A stretch of 64,000 nt of DNA from Xanthomonas sp. SI (GCF_014236855.1 NZ_CP051261.1:3782001-3846000), one strand, 5' to 3'; positions 37,662 to 49,544 are shown, numbered from the stretch's first letter. Made by a program: numbers and translations. The notes: generated by a model not told the origin, from the sequence alone.

Positions 37662-38422
37662 GGCGCTTGCGCAAGTGGAATGTCCAGCGCATAGCGGCGC
37701 TGGCAATGCTCGCAAAAGAACGCGCGCCGCTGCGCCTTGCCGAGCTGCTTGCGATAGGTCAGCAGATGGCCGTCGCGCGGACAGATGGTCTTGGTATGCA
37801 CTTGGTAGTGCTTCTTCAGCACGAAGGCCTTCTTCCAGTTATAGAAATCGAAGCTGTACTCGCGCGCCTGCGTCACCAGCTCGGCCAGCTTGCGCGGCGG
37901 CAGCGCCCCCACTTCGCTTTCCGGATGCACGCGGATGCGGTGCAACACCTCGTTCTTGATGATGTTGCCGACCCCGGCGAACACGTCCTGGTCCAGCAAC
38001 GCATCGGCGGCCAGCGTGCGCGGCCGCAGCCGCAACTTGCGTCGCGCCTGCGCCGCATCCCAATCCGGATTCATCACATCCGCGCGCCAGTCGTAGGCGT
38101 CGTCCAGCGCGCCCTCGATGAACTTGACCGAGCACGCATAGAAATTCAGCTCATCGCCCTTGGCGAAACCCAGGCTCAGCCGCGGCGGCGCCTCCTTGCG
38201 CGCATTGATCCGGTAGCTGCCGAACAGCAGGAAATGGATGCGCAGGCTGAACCCGTCGAACTCGATCAGGAAATGCTTGCCCCAACTGCGCAGCGACAGG
38301 ATCTTGCGGTTGCGCATCCGCTCCAGCTCCTGCTTGCTGTTGCCGGACACCCGCAACACCTTGCGGCCCGCGAACGCGGCCGCCTCTTCTTTCAGGATGA
38401 CGATCGAAGGACCTTCAGGCAT
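37658..38422 (-). CDS. Endonuclease VIII-type DNA glycosylase (Fpg/Nei family)
   Basis: 254 residues. The start at 38422 gives MPEGPSIVIL, in which P2 and E3 are the catalytic residues (P2 forms the Schiff base); the upstream in-frame extension is rejected for this reason. Further motifs: LRIHFLLFGSYRIN, and a C-terminal zinc finger (CPRDGHLLTYRKQLGKAQRR then CEHCQRRY). It removes oxidised pyrimidines and nicks the strand. The MPEGPSI opening with a C-terminal CxxC finger is closest to the Nei-like group. Confidence 0.92.
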   Translation of the reverse strand: MPEGPSIVILKEEAAAFAGRKVLRVSGNSKQELERMRNRKILSLRSWGKHFLIEFDGFSLRIHFLLFGSYRINARKEAPPRLSLGFAKGDELNFYACSVKFIEGALDDAYDWRADVMNPDWDAAQARRKLRLRPRTLAADALLDQDVFAGVGNIIKNEVLHRIRVHPESEVGALPPRKLAELVTQAREYSFDFYNWKKAFVLKKHYQVHTKTICPRDGHLLTYRKQLGKAQRRAFFCEHCQRRYALDIPLAQAP

Positions 38423-38544
38423 GCCTGCAGTATCTGGAATGGCCGTGAGCCGATCGTGAGCCGAGCGCCCCACCTATGGACATGGCGCTTACTTGGACCA
38501 TTTGGTGCCGCCTCAGAACTCAAATTGACACGCTCCAATCCAAA

Positions 38545-38562
38545 TGTACAATTATTTGTACA
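38545..38562. promoter_or_regulatory. Paired TGTACA operator upstream of yefM-yoeB
   Basis: TGTACA at 38545-38550 and at 38557-38562 with six bases between. TGTACA is the known core of the E. coli YefM-YoeB operator palindromes. It ends 13 bp before the yefM start. Confidence 0.75.
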
Positions 38563-38575
38563 ACTGGAGCCCAGC

Positions 38576-38827
38576 ATGGACACCATCACCTATAGCGCTG
38601 CACGCGCCGCCCTCGCGGACACCATGGAGCGCGTCGTCAACAACCACGAGCCGGTGATCATCACCCGCAGCCGCGAGCAATCCGTGGTCATGCTGTCGCT
38701 GGAGGACTACAAGGCGATGGAGGAAACCGCCTACCTGCTGCGCAGCCCGAAGAGCGCGCAACGCCTGCTGGAATCCATCGCCCAGCTCGAGGCCGGTCGC
38801 GGCAAGGCACGGGATCTGGCCGAGTGA
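38576..38827 (+). CDS. yefM: YefM antitoxin (Phd/YefM family)
   Basis: 83 residues opening MDTITYSAARAALADTMERV, the YefM consensus, with VIITRSREQSVVMLSLEDYK and AYLLRSPKSAQRLLESI. The N-terminal half is the DNA-binding dimer; the C-terminal half covers the YoeB active site. The stop overlaps the GTG of yoeB (GTGA). Two TGTACA boxes lie just upstream as expected. Confidence 0.95.
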   Translation: MDTITYSAARAALADTMERVVNNHEPVIITRSREQSVVMLSLEDYKAMEETAYLLRSPKSAQRLLESIAQLEAGRGKARDLAE

Positions 38828-39081
38828 CGCTTCAGTTCTCGGACAATGCCTGGGAGGACTACCTCTACTGGCAGCAGACCGACAAGAAGATGCTCAAGCG
38901 CGTCAACGACCTGATCAAAGCCATCCAACGCGATCCCTTCCAGGGCGTCGGCAAGCCCGAACCGCTGCGCCATGCCTTGGCCGGCTATTGGTCGCGGCGC
39001 ATCAACGACGAACACCGCATCGTCTACAAGGTCGAGGCGGGCATCCTGCTGATCGCGCAGGTGCGCTACCACTACGTATAG
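38824..39081 (+). CDS. yoeB: YoeB toxin, mRNA interferase
   Basis: 85 residues with a GTG start. All catalytic residues of E. coli YoeB are at the same positions: E46 (KPEP), R65 (DEHRIVYKV), H83 and Y84 (RYHYV). The fold is complete (TLQFSDNAWEDYLYWQQTDK, LIKAIQRDPFQGVGKPEPLR). YoeB binds the ribosome and cleaves mRNA at the A site. It is encoded with a GTGA overlap to yefM, so the pair is coupled. No sign of inactivation. Confidence 0.96.
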   Translation: MTLQFSDNAWEDYLYWQQTDKKMLKRVNDLIKAIQRDPFQGVGKPEPLRHALAGYWSRRINDEHRIVYKVEAGILLIAQVRYHYV

Positions 39082-39150
39082 TCTCGCCGCTTCCAGCATG
39101 CGGGTTCTCGGCCGCCAATAGCGGTTCGCAAAGCAAATACAGGGCAACAA

Positions 39151-39176
39151 AAAAGCCGACACATGGCCGGCTTTTT
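39151..39176. terminator. Bidirectional intrinsic terminator between yoeB and tRNA-Val
   Basis: AAAAGCCG-ACACATGGC-CGGCTTTT: a stem with A-run on one side and T-run on the other. It can end yoeB from the left and the tRNA-Val transcript from the right. Confidence 0.7.
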
Positions 39177-39214
39177 CTGTTTCGCGAATCCCCCCTGAAA
39201 ACAAGGGATTTTTA

Positions 39215-39289
39215 TGGTGGGCGGTGCAGGGTTCGAACCTGCGACCCTTGCCGTGTGAAGGCAATGCTCTACCGCTGAGCTAACCGCCC
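39215..39289 (-). tRNA. tRNA-Val (anticodon CAC)
   Basis: The reverse complement folds as a standard tRNA: acceptor GGGCGGT/ACCGCCC, D arm GCTCAGCGGTAGAGC, anticodon stem-loop TTGCC-TTCACAC-GGCAA with anticodon CAC, T arm GCAGGTTCGAACCCTGC, discriminator A and an encoded CCA. It reads the valine codon GUG. A -35 TTGACG and -10 TATAAT 16 bp apart lie directly upstream. Confidence 0.97.
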
Positions 39290-39305
39290 GTGTCGCGAGC
39301 CGCAC

Positions 39306-39333
39306 ATTATAGGGCTGTCGTGGCTGGCGTCAA
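39306..39333 (-). promoter_or_regulatory. Sigma-70-type promoter of tRNA-Val
   Basis: On the minus strand, TTGACG, a 16-bp spacer and TATAAT end 16 bp before the tRNA 5' end. Close to consensus. Confidence 0.8.
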
Positions 39334-39366
39334 CGGTCCTACGCGGATGCCGTGCCGGCACGGCCG

Positions 39367-39716
39367 CTACATGGTCTGGGTCGGCTTGTCGGCGTTGAGG
39401 GTGCCGGCCAGCTGGGTCTCGATCTTGTTGCGGATGGTCTCGCCTTCGCTGTTGTCCGGCAGCTGCACGCCGATGCCTGCGGTGCGGTTGCCCTGGGCGC
39501 CCATCGGGGTCACCCAGATCACCTTGCCGGCCACCGGCAGGCGCTCGCTGGAATCGGGCAGGGTCAGCAGCAGGAACACTTCGTCGCCCAGGAAATAGCG
39601 CTTGGGCGTGGGCACGAAGATGCCGCCGTTCTTCACGAACGGCATGTACGCGTTGTACAGCGCCGCCTTGTCCTTCACCGCCAGCGACAGGATGCCCTGA
39701 CGTCCGCTCATCGCAC

Positions 39717-39720
<4 letters not shown>
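39367..39720 (-). CDS. PilZ domain protein
   Basis: 117 residues, one PilZ-like domain: ILSLAVKDKAALYNAYMPFV, GGIFVPTPKRYFLGDEVFLL and AGIGVQLP. In Xanthomonas and Pseudomonas a protein of this kind is required for type IV pilus assembly and sits directly after holB. The canonical RxxxR c-di-GMP motif is not evident, as known for this PilZ type. It overlaps holB by ATGA and ends the operon chain. A start nine bases downstream (39711) is also possible. Confidence 0.9.
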
Positions 39721-42420
<2,700 letters not shown>

Positions 42421-42489
42421 CTCGAAGCGAATTCAACGGGGTGCAGGATACCGCGCAGCCGGCATCGGCCGGTATCGCGACCGCGCCGC

Positions 42490-43839
42490 TCACGGTTCCA
42501 GCGCGCGCAGCAGGCCGCGCGCCTTGGCCCGGGTTTCGTCGAGTTCGCGCTCGGGCTGCGAATCGACCACGATGCCGGCGCCGGTGCGGAAGTGCGCCTG
42601 CGCGCCGTCCACTTCGGCGGTGCGGATCAGGATGTTCAGGTCCATGTCGCCGTCGCGGTTGAGCCAGCCGAACGCACCGGTATAGGCGCCGCGCGGGGTC
42701 TGTTCCAGCTCGGCGATGATCTGCATGCAGCGCACCTTGGGGCAGCCGGTGATGGTGCCGCCGGGAAAGGTGGCGCGGATCACTTCGCCGGGACTGACCC
42801 CGGCGCGCAGCCGCCCGCGCACGTTGCTGACGATGTGGTGCACGTGGGCATAGCTCTCCACCGTCATCAGCTCGTCGACCTCGACGCTGCCCGGCGCGCA
42901 GACCCGGCCCAGGTCGTTGCGCTCCAGGTCGATCAGCATCACGTGCTCGGCGCGCTCCTTGGGGTGCCCGACCAATTCGCGGATGCGCGCGGCCTCGTCG
43001 TCGCCGGGCGCGCGCGGGCGGGTGCCGGCGATCGGCCGGGTCTCGACCACGTCGCCGCGCACCGACACCAGCCGTTCCGGCGAGGAACTGACCACGGCAC
43101 GGCCATGGCTGGCGAACAAACCGGCGAACGGCGCCGGATTGGCGCGGCGCAGCTGCGCGTACAGTGCTGCCGGATCCAGCGCGGCGGCGAAGCGCGCCGA
43201 CCAGCGTCGCGACAGGTTGACCTGGAACACGTCGCCGGCGCGCAGGTAATCGAGGATGCGGCGCACGCCGTCGACGAAGCGCTGCGGCGGGTCTTCGTCG
43301 ATCGCCAGCGGCGCGATCCAGGCCGGCAACGGCGCGGCGGCGGGCAGCGCCTGCAGATCGGCGAGTGCCATGTCCAGCAACCCCGCATGCGCGGTTTCCG
43401 CCAGCGCCACGCATTCGCCGCTGGCGTGGTCGCGCAGCAGCGCGGCCGGGCAGCGCAACGCCAGCGCGACCGGCGTCGCCGCCTGCCCCTGCGGCAACTG
43501 CAACACCGGCTCGACCTGCGTCGCCAGTTCGTAGTCCAGCAGCAACGCCCAGCCGCCACGGAACGGCCAGCGCGGCTCGTCGCGCGCGCAGCGTTCGGTC
43601 TGCCAGCGCGCATCCAGCGCAGCCAGAAAATCGCCCTCGACCACGGCGCCGTGCAGGTCGCGGGTGACGCCATCGCGGTCCAGGCGCAGGCCCTCGCCGC
43701 TGGCGATCAGCAGCAGGTCCCAGCGGCCCTGCGCGGTCCCCGACGCCGCCGATTCCAGCAGCAACGGATAGCGCTGCGGCGCCAGGCGGTGCAACGCCAG
43801 CAGATCGGTCTCGGCCGGCAGGGGAACGGTACGCAGCAT
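42490..43839 (-). CDS. pabB: Aminodeoxychorismate synthase component I
   Basis: 449 residues. The start at 43839 (MLRTVPLPAETDLLALHRLA) is chosen as the first family-like methionine. The chorismate-binding domain is complete: VNLSRRWSARF, SSSPERLVSVRGD, IDLERNDLGRVC, SYAHVHHIVSNVRG and GCPKVRCMQIIAELE. It converts chorismate and ammonia to aminodeoxychorismate for folate. The PIAGTRPR motif has alanine where E. coli PabB has its catalytic lysine (PIKGT). The neighbourhood (fabF upstream, mltG and tmk downstream) supports pabB rather than trpE. Confidence 0.88.
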   Translation of the reverse strand: MLRTVPLPAETDLLALHRLAPQRYPLLLESAASGTAQGRWDLLLIASGEGLRLDRDGVTRDLHGAVVEGDFLAALDARWQTERCARDEPRWPFRGGWALLLDYELATQVEPVLQLPQGQAATPVALALRCPAALLRDHASGECVALAETAHAGLLDMALADLQALPAAAPLPAWIAPLAIDEDPPQRFVDGVRRILDYLRAGDVFQVNLSRRWSARFAAALDPAALYAQLRRANPAPFAGLFASHGRAVVSSSPERLVSVRGDVVETRPIAGTRPRAPGDDEAARIRELVGHPKERAEHVMLIDLERNDLGRVCAPGSVEVDELMTVESYAHVHHIVSNVRGRLRAGVSPGEVIRATFPGGTITGCPKVRCMQIIAELEQTPRGAYTGAFGWLNRDGDMDLNILIRTAEVDGAQAHFRTGAGIVVDSQPERELDETRAKARGLLRALEP

Positions 43840-44234
43840 CGAAGACCCGGTGGAAGATGGAGGTGATGCGGACGCAGGCGGCGGTGCGCCGCTCACGTGC
43901 GAACGATCGGCGTCTCTGCACCTGCGCGCCGGCGGATGCGTCCGGCGCAACGGCGCAGTCGCGGGGATCGCATCAACCGACGCCATCACCGCGGCATCGT
44001 GCGGCTCACAGATCATTGGTTCCGCCCCGATCGCGGCTGCGACAGCCCCGACGTGGATCGCCGCCGCGCCAGCGCAAACGCTCAGGCATCAGCAAGGCAA
44101 ATCCCCTCGCCAAAAACGAGGCGGACGCGCCACCCGCTACAAGAGCGGTTTACACAAACGAACAAGCTCGAACACGGGGCGAAAACGGAACGCTCTTGCC
44201 AATCCCAAATCCCGAATCCCCAATCCCGGCTCAA
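43840..44234. other. 395-bp gap between fabF and pabB
   Basis: No gene seen. It includes an array of AATCCC-like units at 44201-44228 just past fabF (AATCCCAAATCCCGAATCCC and continuing), a simple-repeat style found between Xanthomonas genes, and the pabB 5' flank. Similar units are at 61099-61195. Confidence 0.5.
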
Positions 44235-45470
44235 TCACATCCGCTTGAACACCAAGGTCCCATTGGTCCCGCCGAAGCCGAACCCATTGGACATCGCCAC
44301 GTCGATCTTCTTCTCGCGCGCCACGTTCGGCACGTAGTCCAGGTCGCAGCCTTCGCTGGGCTCTTCCAGGTTGATCGTCGGCGGGATGATGCCGGTGTGC
44401 AGCGCCATCACCGAGAAGATCGCCTCGGCGCCGCCGGCCGCGCCGAGCAGGTGCCCGGTCATCGACTTGGTCGAGCTGACCATGGTCTTGTAGGCGTGGT
44501 CGCCCAGCGCGCGCTTCATCGCCAGGGTCTCGGCCAGATCGCCCAGCGGCGTGGAGGTGCCGTGCGCGTTGAGGTAGTCGATCTGCTCGGGATTGAGCTT
44601 GGCGTCCTTGATCGCCGCCAGCATGCTGCGCGCGGCGCCTTCGCCGTCCTCGCTCGGGGCGGTCATGTGGAACGCGTCGGAGCTGGCGCCGAAGCCGACC
44701 AGCTCGGCATAGATACGCGCGCCGCGCGCCTTGGCGTGTTCGTACTCTTCCAGCACCAGCACGCCGGCGCCGTCGCCGAGCACGAAACCGTCGCGGCCCT
44801 TGTCCCACGGCCGCGAGGCGGCGGCGGGATCGTCGTTGCGGGTGGACATGGCCTTCATCGAGCAGAAGCCGCCGACCGAGGTCGGCGAGGAACCGCGCTC
44901 GGCGCCGCCGGCCAGCATCACGTCGGCGTCGCCGTGCTGGATCATGCGCAGCGCGGTACCGATCGAATGGTTGGAGGTGGCGCAGGCCGAGACCGCCGAG
45001 AAGGTCGGGCCCTTCAGGCCCTTGATCAGGCTCACCTGCCCCGGCAGCATGTTGATGATGGTGCTGGGAACGTAGAACGGCGAGATCTTCCGCGCGCCGC
45101 CCTCGTGGAATTTGATGGTCTGCTCCTCGATGCCGAGCAGGCCGCCGATGCCCGAGCCGAGGATCGCGCCGATGCGTTCGGCGTTGCTGTCGTCGATCAC
45201 CAGGCCCGAATCGTCCAGCGCCATGAACGAGGCGCCAACGCCGTAGTGGATGAACGAATCCATCTTCTTGACGTCCTTGGCGGACATGAACTTGGTCGGA
45301 TCGAAATCCTTGATCTCGCCGGCGATCTTGGTGGTGAACTGCGACGCATCGATCTGCGTGATCGGGCCGATGCCGGAACGCCCGTTGACGATTCCATCCC
45401 AACTGCTGGCCAGGTCATTGCCCAACGGCGATACCAGGCCCATGCCGGTTACGACGACGCGACGGCTCAT
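44235..45470 (-). CDS. fabF: 3-oxoacyl-ACP synthase II
   Basis: 411 residues. The start at 45470 (MSRRVVVTGMGLVSPLGNDL) follows the consensus. Active-site cysteine in VSACATSNHSIG, histidines in NAHGTSTPLGD and KSMTGHLLGAAGG, and the lysine in the latter. It elongates acyl-ACP in fatty-acid synthesis. It lies after acpP; a terminator hairpin separates the two. Confidence 0.96.
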   Translation of the reverse strand: MSRRVVVTGMGLVSPLGNDLASSWDGIVNGRSGIGPITQIDASQFTTKIAGEIKDFDPTKFMSAKDVKKMDSFIHYGVGASFMALDDSGLVIDDSNAERIGAILGSGIGGLLGIEEQTIKFHEGGARKISPFYVPSTIINMLPGQVSLIKGLKGPTFSAVSACATSNHSIGTALRMIQHGDADVMLAGGAERGSSPTSVGGFCSMKAMSTRNDDPAAASRPWDKGRDGFVLGDGAGVLVLEEYEHAKARGARIYAELVGFGASSDAFHMTAPSEDGEGAARSMLAAIKDAKLNPEQIDYLNAHGTSTPLGDLAETLAMKRALGDHAYKTMVSSTKSMTGHLLGAAGGAEAIFSVMALHTGIIPPTINLEEPSEGCDLDYVPNVAREKKIDVAMSNGFGFGGTNGTLVFKRM

Positions 45471-45512
45471 TGCGAAATCTCCTCGCCGCGGTACGCGCGG
45501 CGTTGACGCTGT

Positions 45513-45539
45513 AAAAACACAGGGCCGCAAGCGCGGCCC
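45513..45539 (-). terminator. Terminator between acpP and fabF
   Basis: On the minus strand, GGGCCGC-GCTT-GCGGCCC is followed by TGTGTTTTT. A compact GC stem with a U-rich tail. It would make acpP mRNA more abundant than fabF mRNA, as expected for acyl carrier protein. Confidence 0.7.
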
Positions 45540-45599
45540 CATGGGATTGTCACGCGGACCGGACCCACGCAGGCGCCGATCGCGATCGAGAACGGAGCA

Positions 45600-45839
45600 T
45601 CAGCTCTTGACGTGCGACTTGACGTAGTCGATGGCCTGCTGCACCGAGGTGATCTTCTCGGCTTCTTCGTCCGGAATTTCGCACTCGAACTCTTCTTCCA
45701 GCGCCATCACCAGCTCGACGGTGTCCAGCGAGTCGGCACCCAGGTCATCGACGAACGATGCGCTGTTGGTGACTTCTTCTTCCTTGACGCCGAGTTGCTC
45801 GACGACGATTTTCTTGACGCGTTCTTCGATGGTGCTCAT
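45600..45839 (-). CDS. acpP: Acyl carrier protein
   Basis: 79 residues, [20 protein letters not shown]. The phosphopantetheine attachment serine is in [10 protein letters not shown]. Acidic and helical as expected. Carries the growing acyl chain. It lies between fabG and fabF, the normal order. Confidence 0.98.
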   Translation of the reverse strand: MSTIEERVKKIVVEQLGVKEEEVTNSASFVDDLGADSLDTVELVMALEEEFECEIPDEEAEKITSVQQAIDYVKSHVKS

Positions 45840-45993
45840 TGGGATATCGCTCCAGATGGAGTAGTGGTGGTTCAAAAACGCCATCGGGCTGCGATGGCCG
45901 CGTTGGATAGTGTAGTGGAAACCGCCCGGCGCTTGCATCGCTGCACAAACGCCCATCGATCAGCCACTTAGGCGCAGTCCTTGCGCCGCAGGC

Positions 45994-46737
45994 TTACGGC
46001 ATGTACATCCCGCCGTTCACATGCAGGGTCTCTCCGGTGATGTAGCCGGCCCCGGGGCCGACCAGGAACGCCACCGCGTTGGCGATGTCGGCCGGCTGGC
46101 CGAGCTGGCCGAGCGCGATCTGCTCGAGCAGCGCGGTGCGTTGCGCCTCGGGCAGAGCCTTGGTCATGTCGGTGTCGATAAAGCCCGGCGCGACCACGTT
46201 GACGGTGATGCCGCGCGAGCCGATTTCCTTGGCCATCGACTTGGAGAAGGCGATGATCCCGGCCTTGGCCGCGGCGTAGTTGGCCTGGCCCGCATTGCCG
46301 GTCACCCCGACCACCGAGGCGATGTTGACGATGCGGCCCTTGCGGGCCTTCATCATGCCGCGCAGCACCGCCTTGGAGGTGCGGAACACGCTGGTCAGGT
46401 TGGTGTCGATGATCGCCTGCCAGTCCTCTTCCTTCATCCGCATCAGCAGGTTGTCGCGGGTGATGCCGGCGTTGTTGACCAGGATCGAGACCGCGCCGAA
46501 TTCCTTGCCGATCGCCTCGATCAGCGCCTCGACCGCGGCCGGGTCGGTGACGTCCAGCGCGCGGCCGTGACCGCCGTTGGCGGCCATCCGCTCGCCGATC
46601 GCCTGCGCGCCGGAGGCGGAGGTGGCGGTGCCGATGACGGTGGCGCCCTGTGCGGCCAGGGTGTCGGCGATGGCCGCGCCGATGCCGCGGCTGGCGCCGG
46701 TGACCAGGGCGATCTCGCCCTGCAATGGCTTGCTCAT
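45994..46737 (-). CDS. fabG: 3-oxoacyl-ACP reductase
   Basis: 247 residues. Short-chain dehydrogenase with TGASRGIGAAI, NNAG and the S-Y-K set in NIASVVGVTGNAGQANYAAA. The last segment GGMYMP is the FabG ending. It reduces 3-oxoacyl-ACP with NADPH. 154 bp before acpP. Confidence 0.97.
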   Translation of the reverse strand: MSKPLQGEIALVTGASRGIGAAIADTLAAQGATVIGTATSASGAQAIGERMAANGGHGRALDVTDPAAVEALIEAIGKEFGAVSILVNNAGITRDNLLMRMKEEDWQAIIDTNLTSVFRTSKAVLRGMMKARKGRIVNIASVVGVTGNAGQANYAAAKAGIIAFSKSMAKEIGSRGITVNVVAPGFIDTDMTKALPEAQRTALLEQIALGQLGQPADIANAVAFLVGPGAGYITGETLHVNGGMYMP

Positions 46738-46825
46738 CTGCTGTTCCTTGGGGGACGGACGGCGCGCGAGGCGCCGCGGGAAAGGAGGCCGCCGCGGGCG
46801 TACCCGCCCGCGCGCGGCAGCGGGA

Positions 46826-47770
46826 TCAGGCGACCCAGGTCTCGAGCGCGGTGGCGAAGTCGGCCGGGGTGGCCAGCGCGCGCCCGTCCAGCGACTTGTC
46901 GATGCGCTTGATCAGCCCGGTCAGCACCTTGCCCGGGCCGCATTCGGCCACGCGGGTGGCGCCGCGCGCGGCCAGCGCCTGCACGCAACCGGTCCAGCGC
47001 ACCGGCAGGTACAACTGCTCGACCAGCGCCTGGCGGATCGCATCGACGCCGTCGTGCACCTGCGCATCCACGTTCTGCACCACCGGCAGTTGTGGCGCGT
47101 GCCAGGCCATGCCGCGCATCGCCTCGGCCAGGCGGTTGGCTGCCTCGCGCATCAGCGGCGTATGCGAGGGCACGCTGACCGCCAGCTTCACCGTCTTGCG
47201 CACGCCGCGCTCGGCCAGCAGCGCCAGCGCGCGGTCGACCGCCGCCGCGTCGCCGCCGATCACCACCTGGCCGGGCGAGTTGTAGTTGGCCGGGACCACC
47301 ACCTGGCTGCCGGCGGCCTGCGCGCAGACTTCCTCGACCAGCGCGTCCTCGGCGCCGATCACCGCGGCCATCGCGCCGACCCCGGCCGGGGCCGCGTCCT
47401 GCATCAGCTGGCCGCGCAGGCGCACCAGGTGCGCGCCGTCGTGCAGCGACAGCGCGCCGGCCGCGACCAGCGCGCTGTATTCGCCCAGGCTGTGCCCGGC
47501 CAGCAGCGCCGGACGCGCGCCGCCCTGGGCCAGCCACAGCCGCCACAGCGCCACGCTCGCCGCCAGCAGCGCCGGCTGGGTGTATTCGGTGCGGTTGAGC
47601 ATTTCCTCGGGGCCGCCCTGGGTCAGCGCCCACAGGTCGACGCCGGCGCCGTCGGAGGCCTCGACGAAGCTGTCGCGCAGCTGCGGGTGCAGCTCGGACA
47701 GTTCGGCCAGCATGCCCAGCGATTGCGAACCCTGGCCGGGGAAAACGAAGGCGAGTGTGGAATCGGTCAC
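46826..47770 (-). CDS. fabD: Malonyl-CoA:ACP transacylase
   Basis: 314 residues with a GTG start at 47770 (VTDSTLAFVFPGQGSQSLGM); longer upstream frames lack similarity. Catalytic serine in LLAGHSLGEYSALV, arginine in VRLRGQLMQDA and histidine in SVPSHTPLM. Loads malonate onto acyl carrier protein. In the fab order fabH-fabD-fabG. Confidence 0.95.
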   Translation of the reverse strand: MTDSTLAFVFPGQGSQSLGMLAELSELHPQLRDSFVEASDGAGVDLWALTQGGPEEMLNRTEYTQPALLAASVALWRLWLAQGGARPALLAGHSLGEYSALVAAGALSLHDGAHLVRLRGQLMQDAAPAGVGAMAAVIGAEDALVEEVCAQAAGSQVVVPANYNSPGQVVIGGDAAAVDRALALLAERGVRKTVKLAVSVPSHTPLMREAANRLAEAMRGMAWHAPQLPVVQNVDAQVHDGVDAIRQALVEQLYLPVRWTGCVQALAARGATRVAECGPGKVLTGLIKRIDKSLDGRALATPADFATALETWVA

Positions 47771-48165
47771 GCGGATGCGCCTGCAAAAATCGAGCGGCGA
47801 TGATACGGGCGAAACCGGCCGTGCGTCTGTACCCGGGCGTATGTGCGCCTGCGCGGCAGCGGTCGCAGCGCGGCCGGATACGGACGGCGCGCGACCCGGC
47901 GCAGCGCGACGGAGATGGGTGACCGAGGGGCAGACCGCGCCGCGGCGGCGAGACGCGACAGCGCTGGATCGGCCGAGGTTCGAGCGGGCACGCGCTTTCC
48001 AGCGGGTTCCGACGTTCGATCGGGCCGCCCCTTGGGTCAAAGGATTGGATCAACGCAATGGAGGCGGCCATCACTGCCGCCTGCACCGGGGCGAGGCGCG
48101 TGGCGCGCTCGCACCCGCCGCGGGCCATGGCGCGCCTGGGCGCCATGCCGCGGGGATTGACGGAC
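47771..48165. other. 395-bp gap between fabH and fabD
   Basis: No gene seen on either strand. It has a GC-rich inverted repeat near 48062-48082 (GGCGGCCATCACTGCCGCC) but no U-tail. It may hold an internal promoter for fabD-fabG; none is clear. Confidence 0.5.
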
Positions 48166-49149
48166 TCAGTAGCGCAGCAGCGCCGAGCCCCAGGTGAAGC
48201 CGCCGCCGAAGGCTTCCAGCAGCAGCAGCTGGCCGCGCTGCACGCGGCCGGAACGCACCGCCACGTCCAGCGCCATCGGCACCGAGGCGGACGAGGTGTT
48301 GCCGTGGATGTCCACCGTCACCACCACCTGCTCCATCGACAGCTCCAGGCGCTTGGCGGTGGCTTCGATGATGCGCAGGTTGGCCTGGTGCGGGATCAGC
48401 CAGTCCAGGTCGCCCTTGTTCAGGCCGTTGGCGTCGAGGGTCTCGTCGACCACCGCGTCCAGCGCCTTGACCGCGTACTTGAACACCTCGCTGCCCTTCA
48501 TCTGGATGCCGCCGGCGGAGGCGTCGCCGGTGCCGTCGCCGAGCCCGGTGGAGATGCCGACCGGATTCCACAGCAGTTCCTTCTTGCTGCCGTCGGCATG
48601 CAGATGGGTGCTGAGGATGCCGGTGTCTTCGTCGGCGCGCAGGACCACCGCACCGGCGCCGTCGCCGAACAGCACGCAGGTGGTGCGCTCGGTCCAGTCG
48701 ACGATGCGGCTGAGGGTCTCGGTGCCGATCACCAGCACGGTCTTGGCGTCGCCGCAGCGGATGAACTTGTCGGCCACGCTGAGCGCGTAGACGAAGCCCG
48801 AGCAGGCGGCGTTGACGTCCAACGCGGCGCAACCGACCGCGCCCAGCCGCGCCTGGATCAGGCAGGCGGTGGACGGGAAGATCAGATCCGGGGTGGTGGT
48901 GCCGACGACGATCATGTCGAGCGCGGCGACCTCGATGCCGGCCGCCTCGATCGCCTTCAACGCGGCTTCGTAGCCGAGATCACCGGCGGTCTGCCCCGGC
49001 GCGGCGATGTGCCGCTCGCGGATGCCGGTACGGCTGCGGATCCATTCGTCGCTGGTATCGACCATGTGCGACAGATCGTCGTTGGTCAACACTTTTTCAG
49101 GCAAATAGCTACCGGTGCCCGCGATCCTGGAATAGATCCGCTTGCTCAT
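48166..49149 (-). CDS. fabH: 3-oxoacyl-ACP synthase III
   Basis: 327 residues. The active-site cysteine is in [11 protein letters not shown], histidine in [10 protein letters not shown] and asparagine in [13 protein letters not shown]. It starts fatty-acid chains from acetyl-CoA and malonyl-ACP. Precedes fabD, follows rpmF (about 96 bp). Confidence 0.97.
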   Translation of the reverse strand: MSKRIYSRIAGTGSYLPEKVLTNDDLSHMVDTSDEWIRSRTGIRERHIAAPGQTAGDLGYEAALKAIEAAGIEVAALDMIVVGTTTPDLIFPSTACLIQARLGAVGCAALDVNAACSGFVYALSVADKFIRCGDAKTVLVIGTETLSRIVDWTERTTCVLFGDGAGAVVLRADEDTGILSTHLHADGSKKELLWNPVGISTGLGDGTGDASAGGIQMKGSEVFKYAVKALDAVVDETLDANGLNKGDLDWLIPHQANLRIIEATAKRLELSMEQVVVTVDIHGNTSSASVPMALDVAVRSGRVQRGQLLLLEAFGGGFTWGSALLRY

Positions 49150-49245
49150 GCTGATTCCTGTTGCCTGTTACGCAGGCCGCCCGTGCGGGCGCGGCCTGTG
49201 AAGATGGGTGACTCCGTCCGCCGCGGCGCGAGGGACGGGCACAAA

Positions 49246-49440
49246 TCAATCTTCTTCGACCTGCGAGGTCTTGGTGACGATCACCTTCTTGCCGCGGTAG
49301 TAGCCGTCGGCGGTGATGTGGTGGCGCAGGTGGATCTCGCCGCTGGTCGGGTCGGTCGACAGCTGCTTGGCGCTGAGGGCGTCGTGCGAACGGCGCTGGC
49401 CGCGGCGGGACGGGGTGACACGGGATTTCTGCACAGCCAT
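49246..49440 (-). CDS. rpmF: Ribosomal protein L32
   Basis: 64 residues, [20 protein letters not shown]. It has the L32 consensus and a high proportion of basic residues. The usual two CxxC motifs of zinc-bound L32 are absent, so this is the zinc-free C-minus type. It lies between yceD and fabH, the conserved order in Proteobacteria. Confidence 0.97.
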   Translation of the reverse strand: MAVQKSRVTPSRRGQRRSHDALSAKQLSTDPTSGEIHLRHHITADGYYRGKKVIVTKTSQVEED

Positions 49441-49544
49441 GGGATTGCTCCAAACTCGGTTCGTTTACATCTGTCGTCATTACGTCGCGCAGGACGCGCG
49501 CGTCCGGCAACAACCTTCAAGGCAGCGGGCCGGCGAGCCGACCG

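Noticed and set aside
42490..43839. Reading the pabB gene as trpE because of PIAGT
   Set aside because: The neighbours (fabF, mltG, tmk) and the length fit PabB; the alanine is reported as an oddity instead.
48058..48085. GC-rich hairpin between fabH and fabD as a terminator
   Set aside because: No U-tail follows it on the minus strand.
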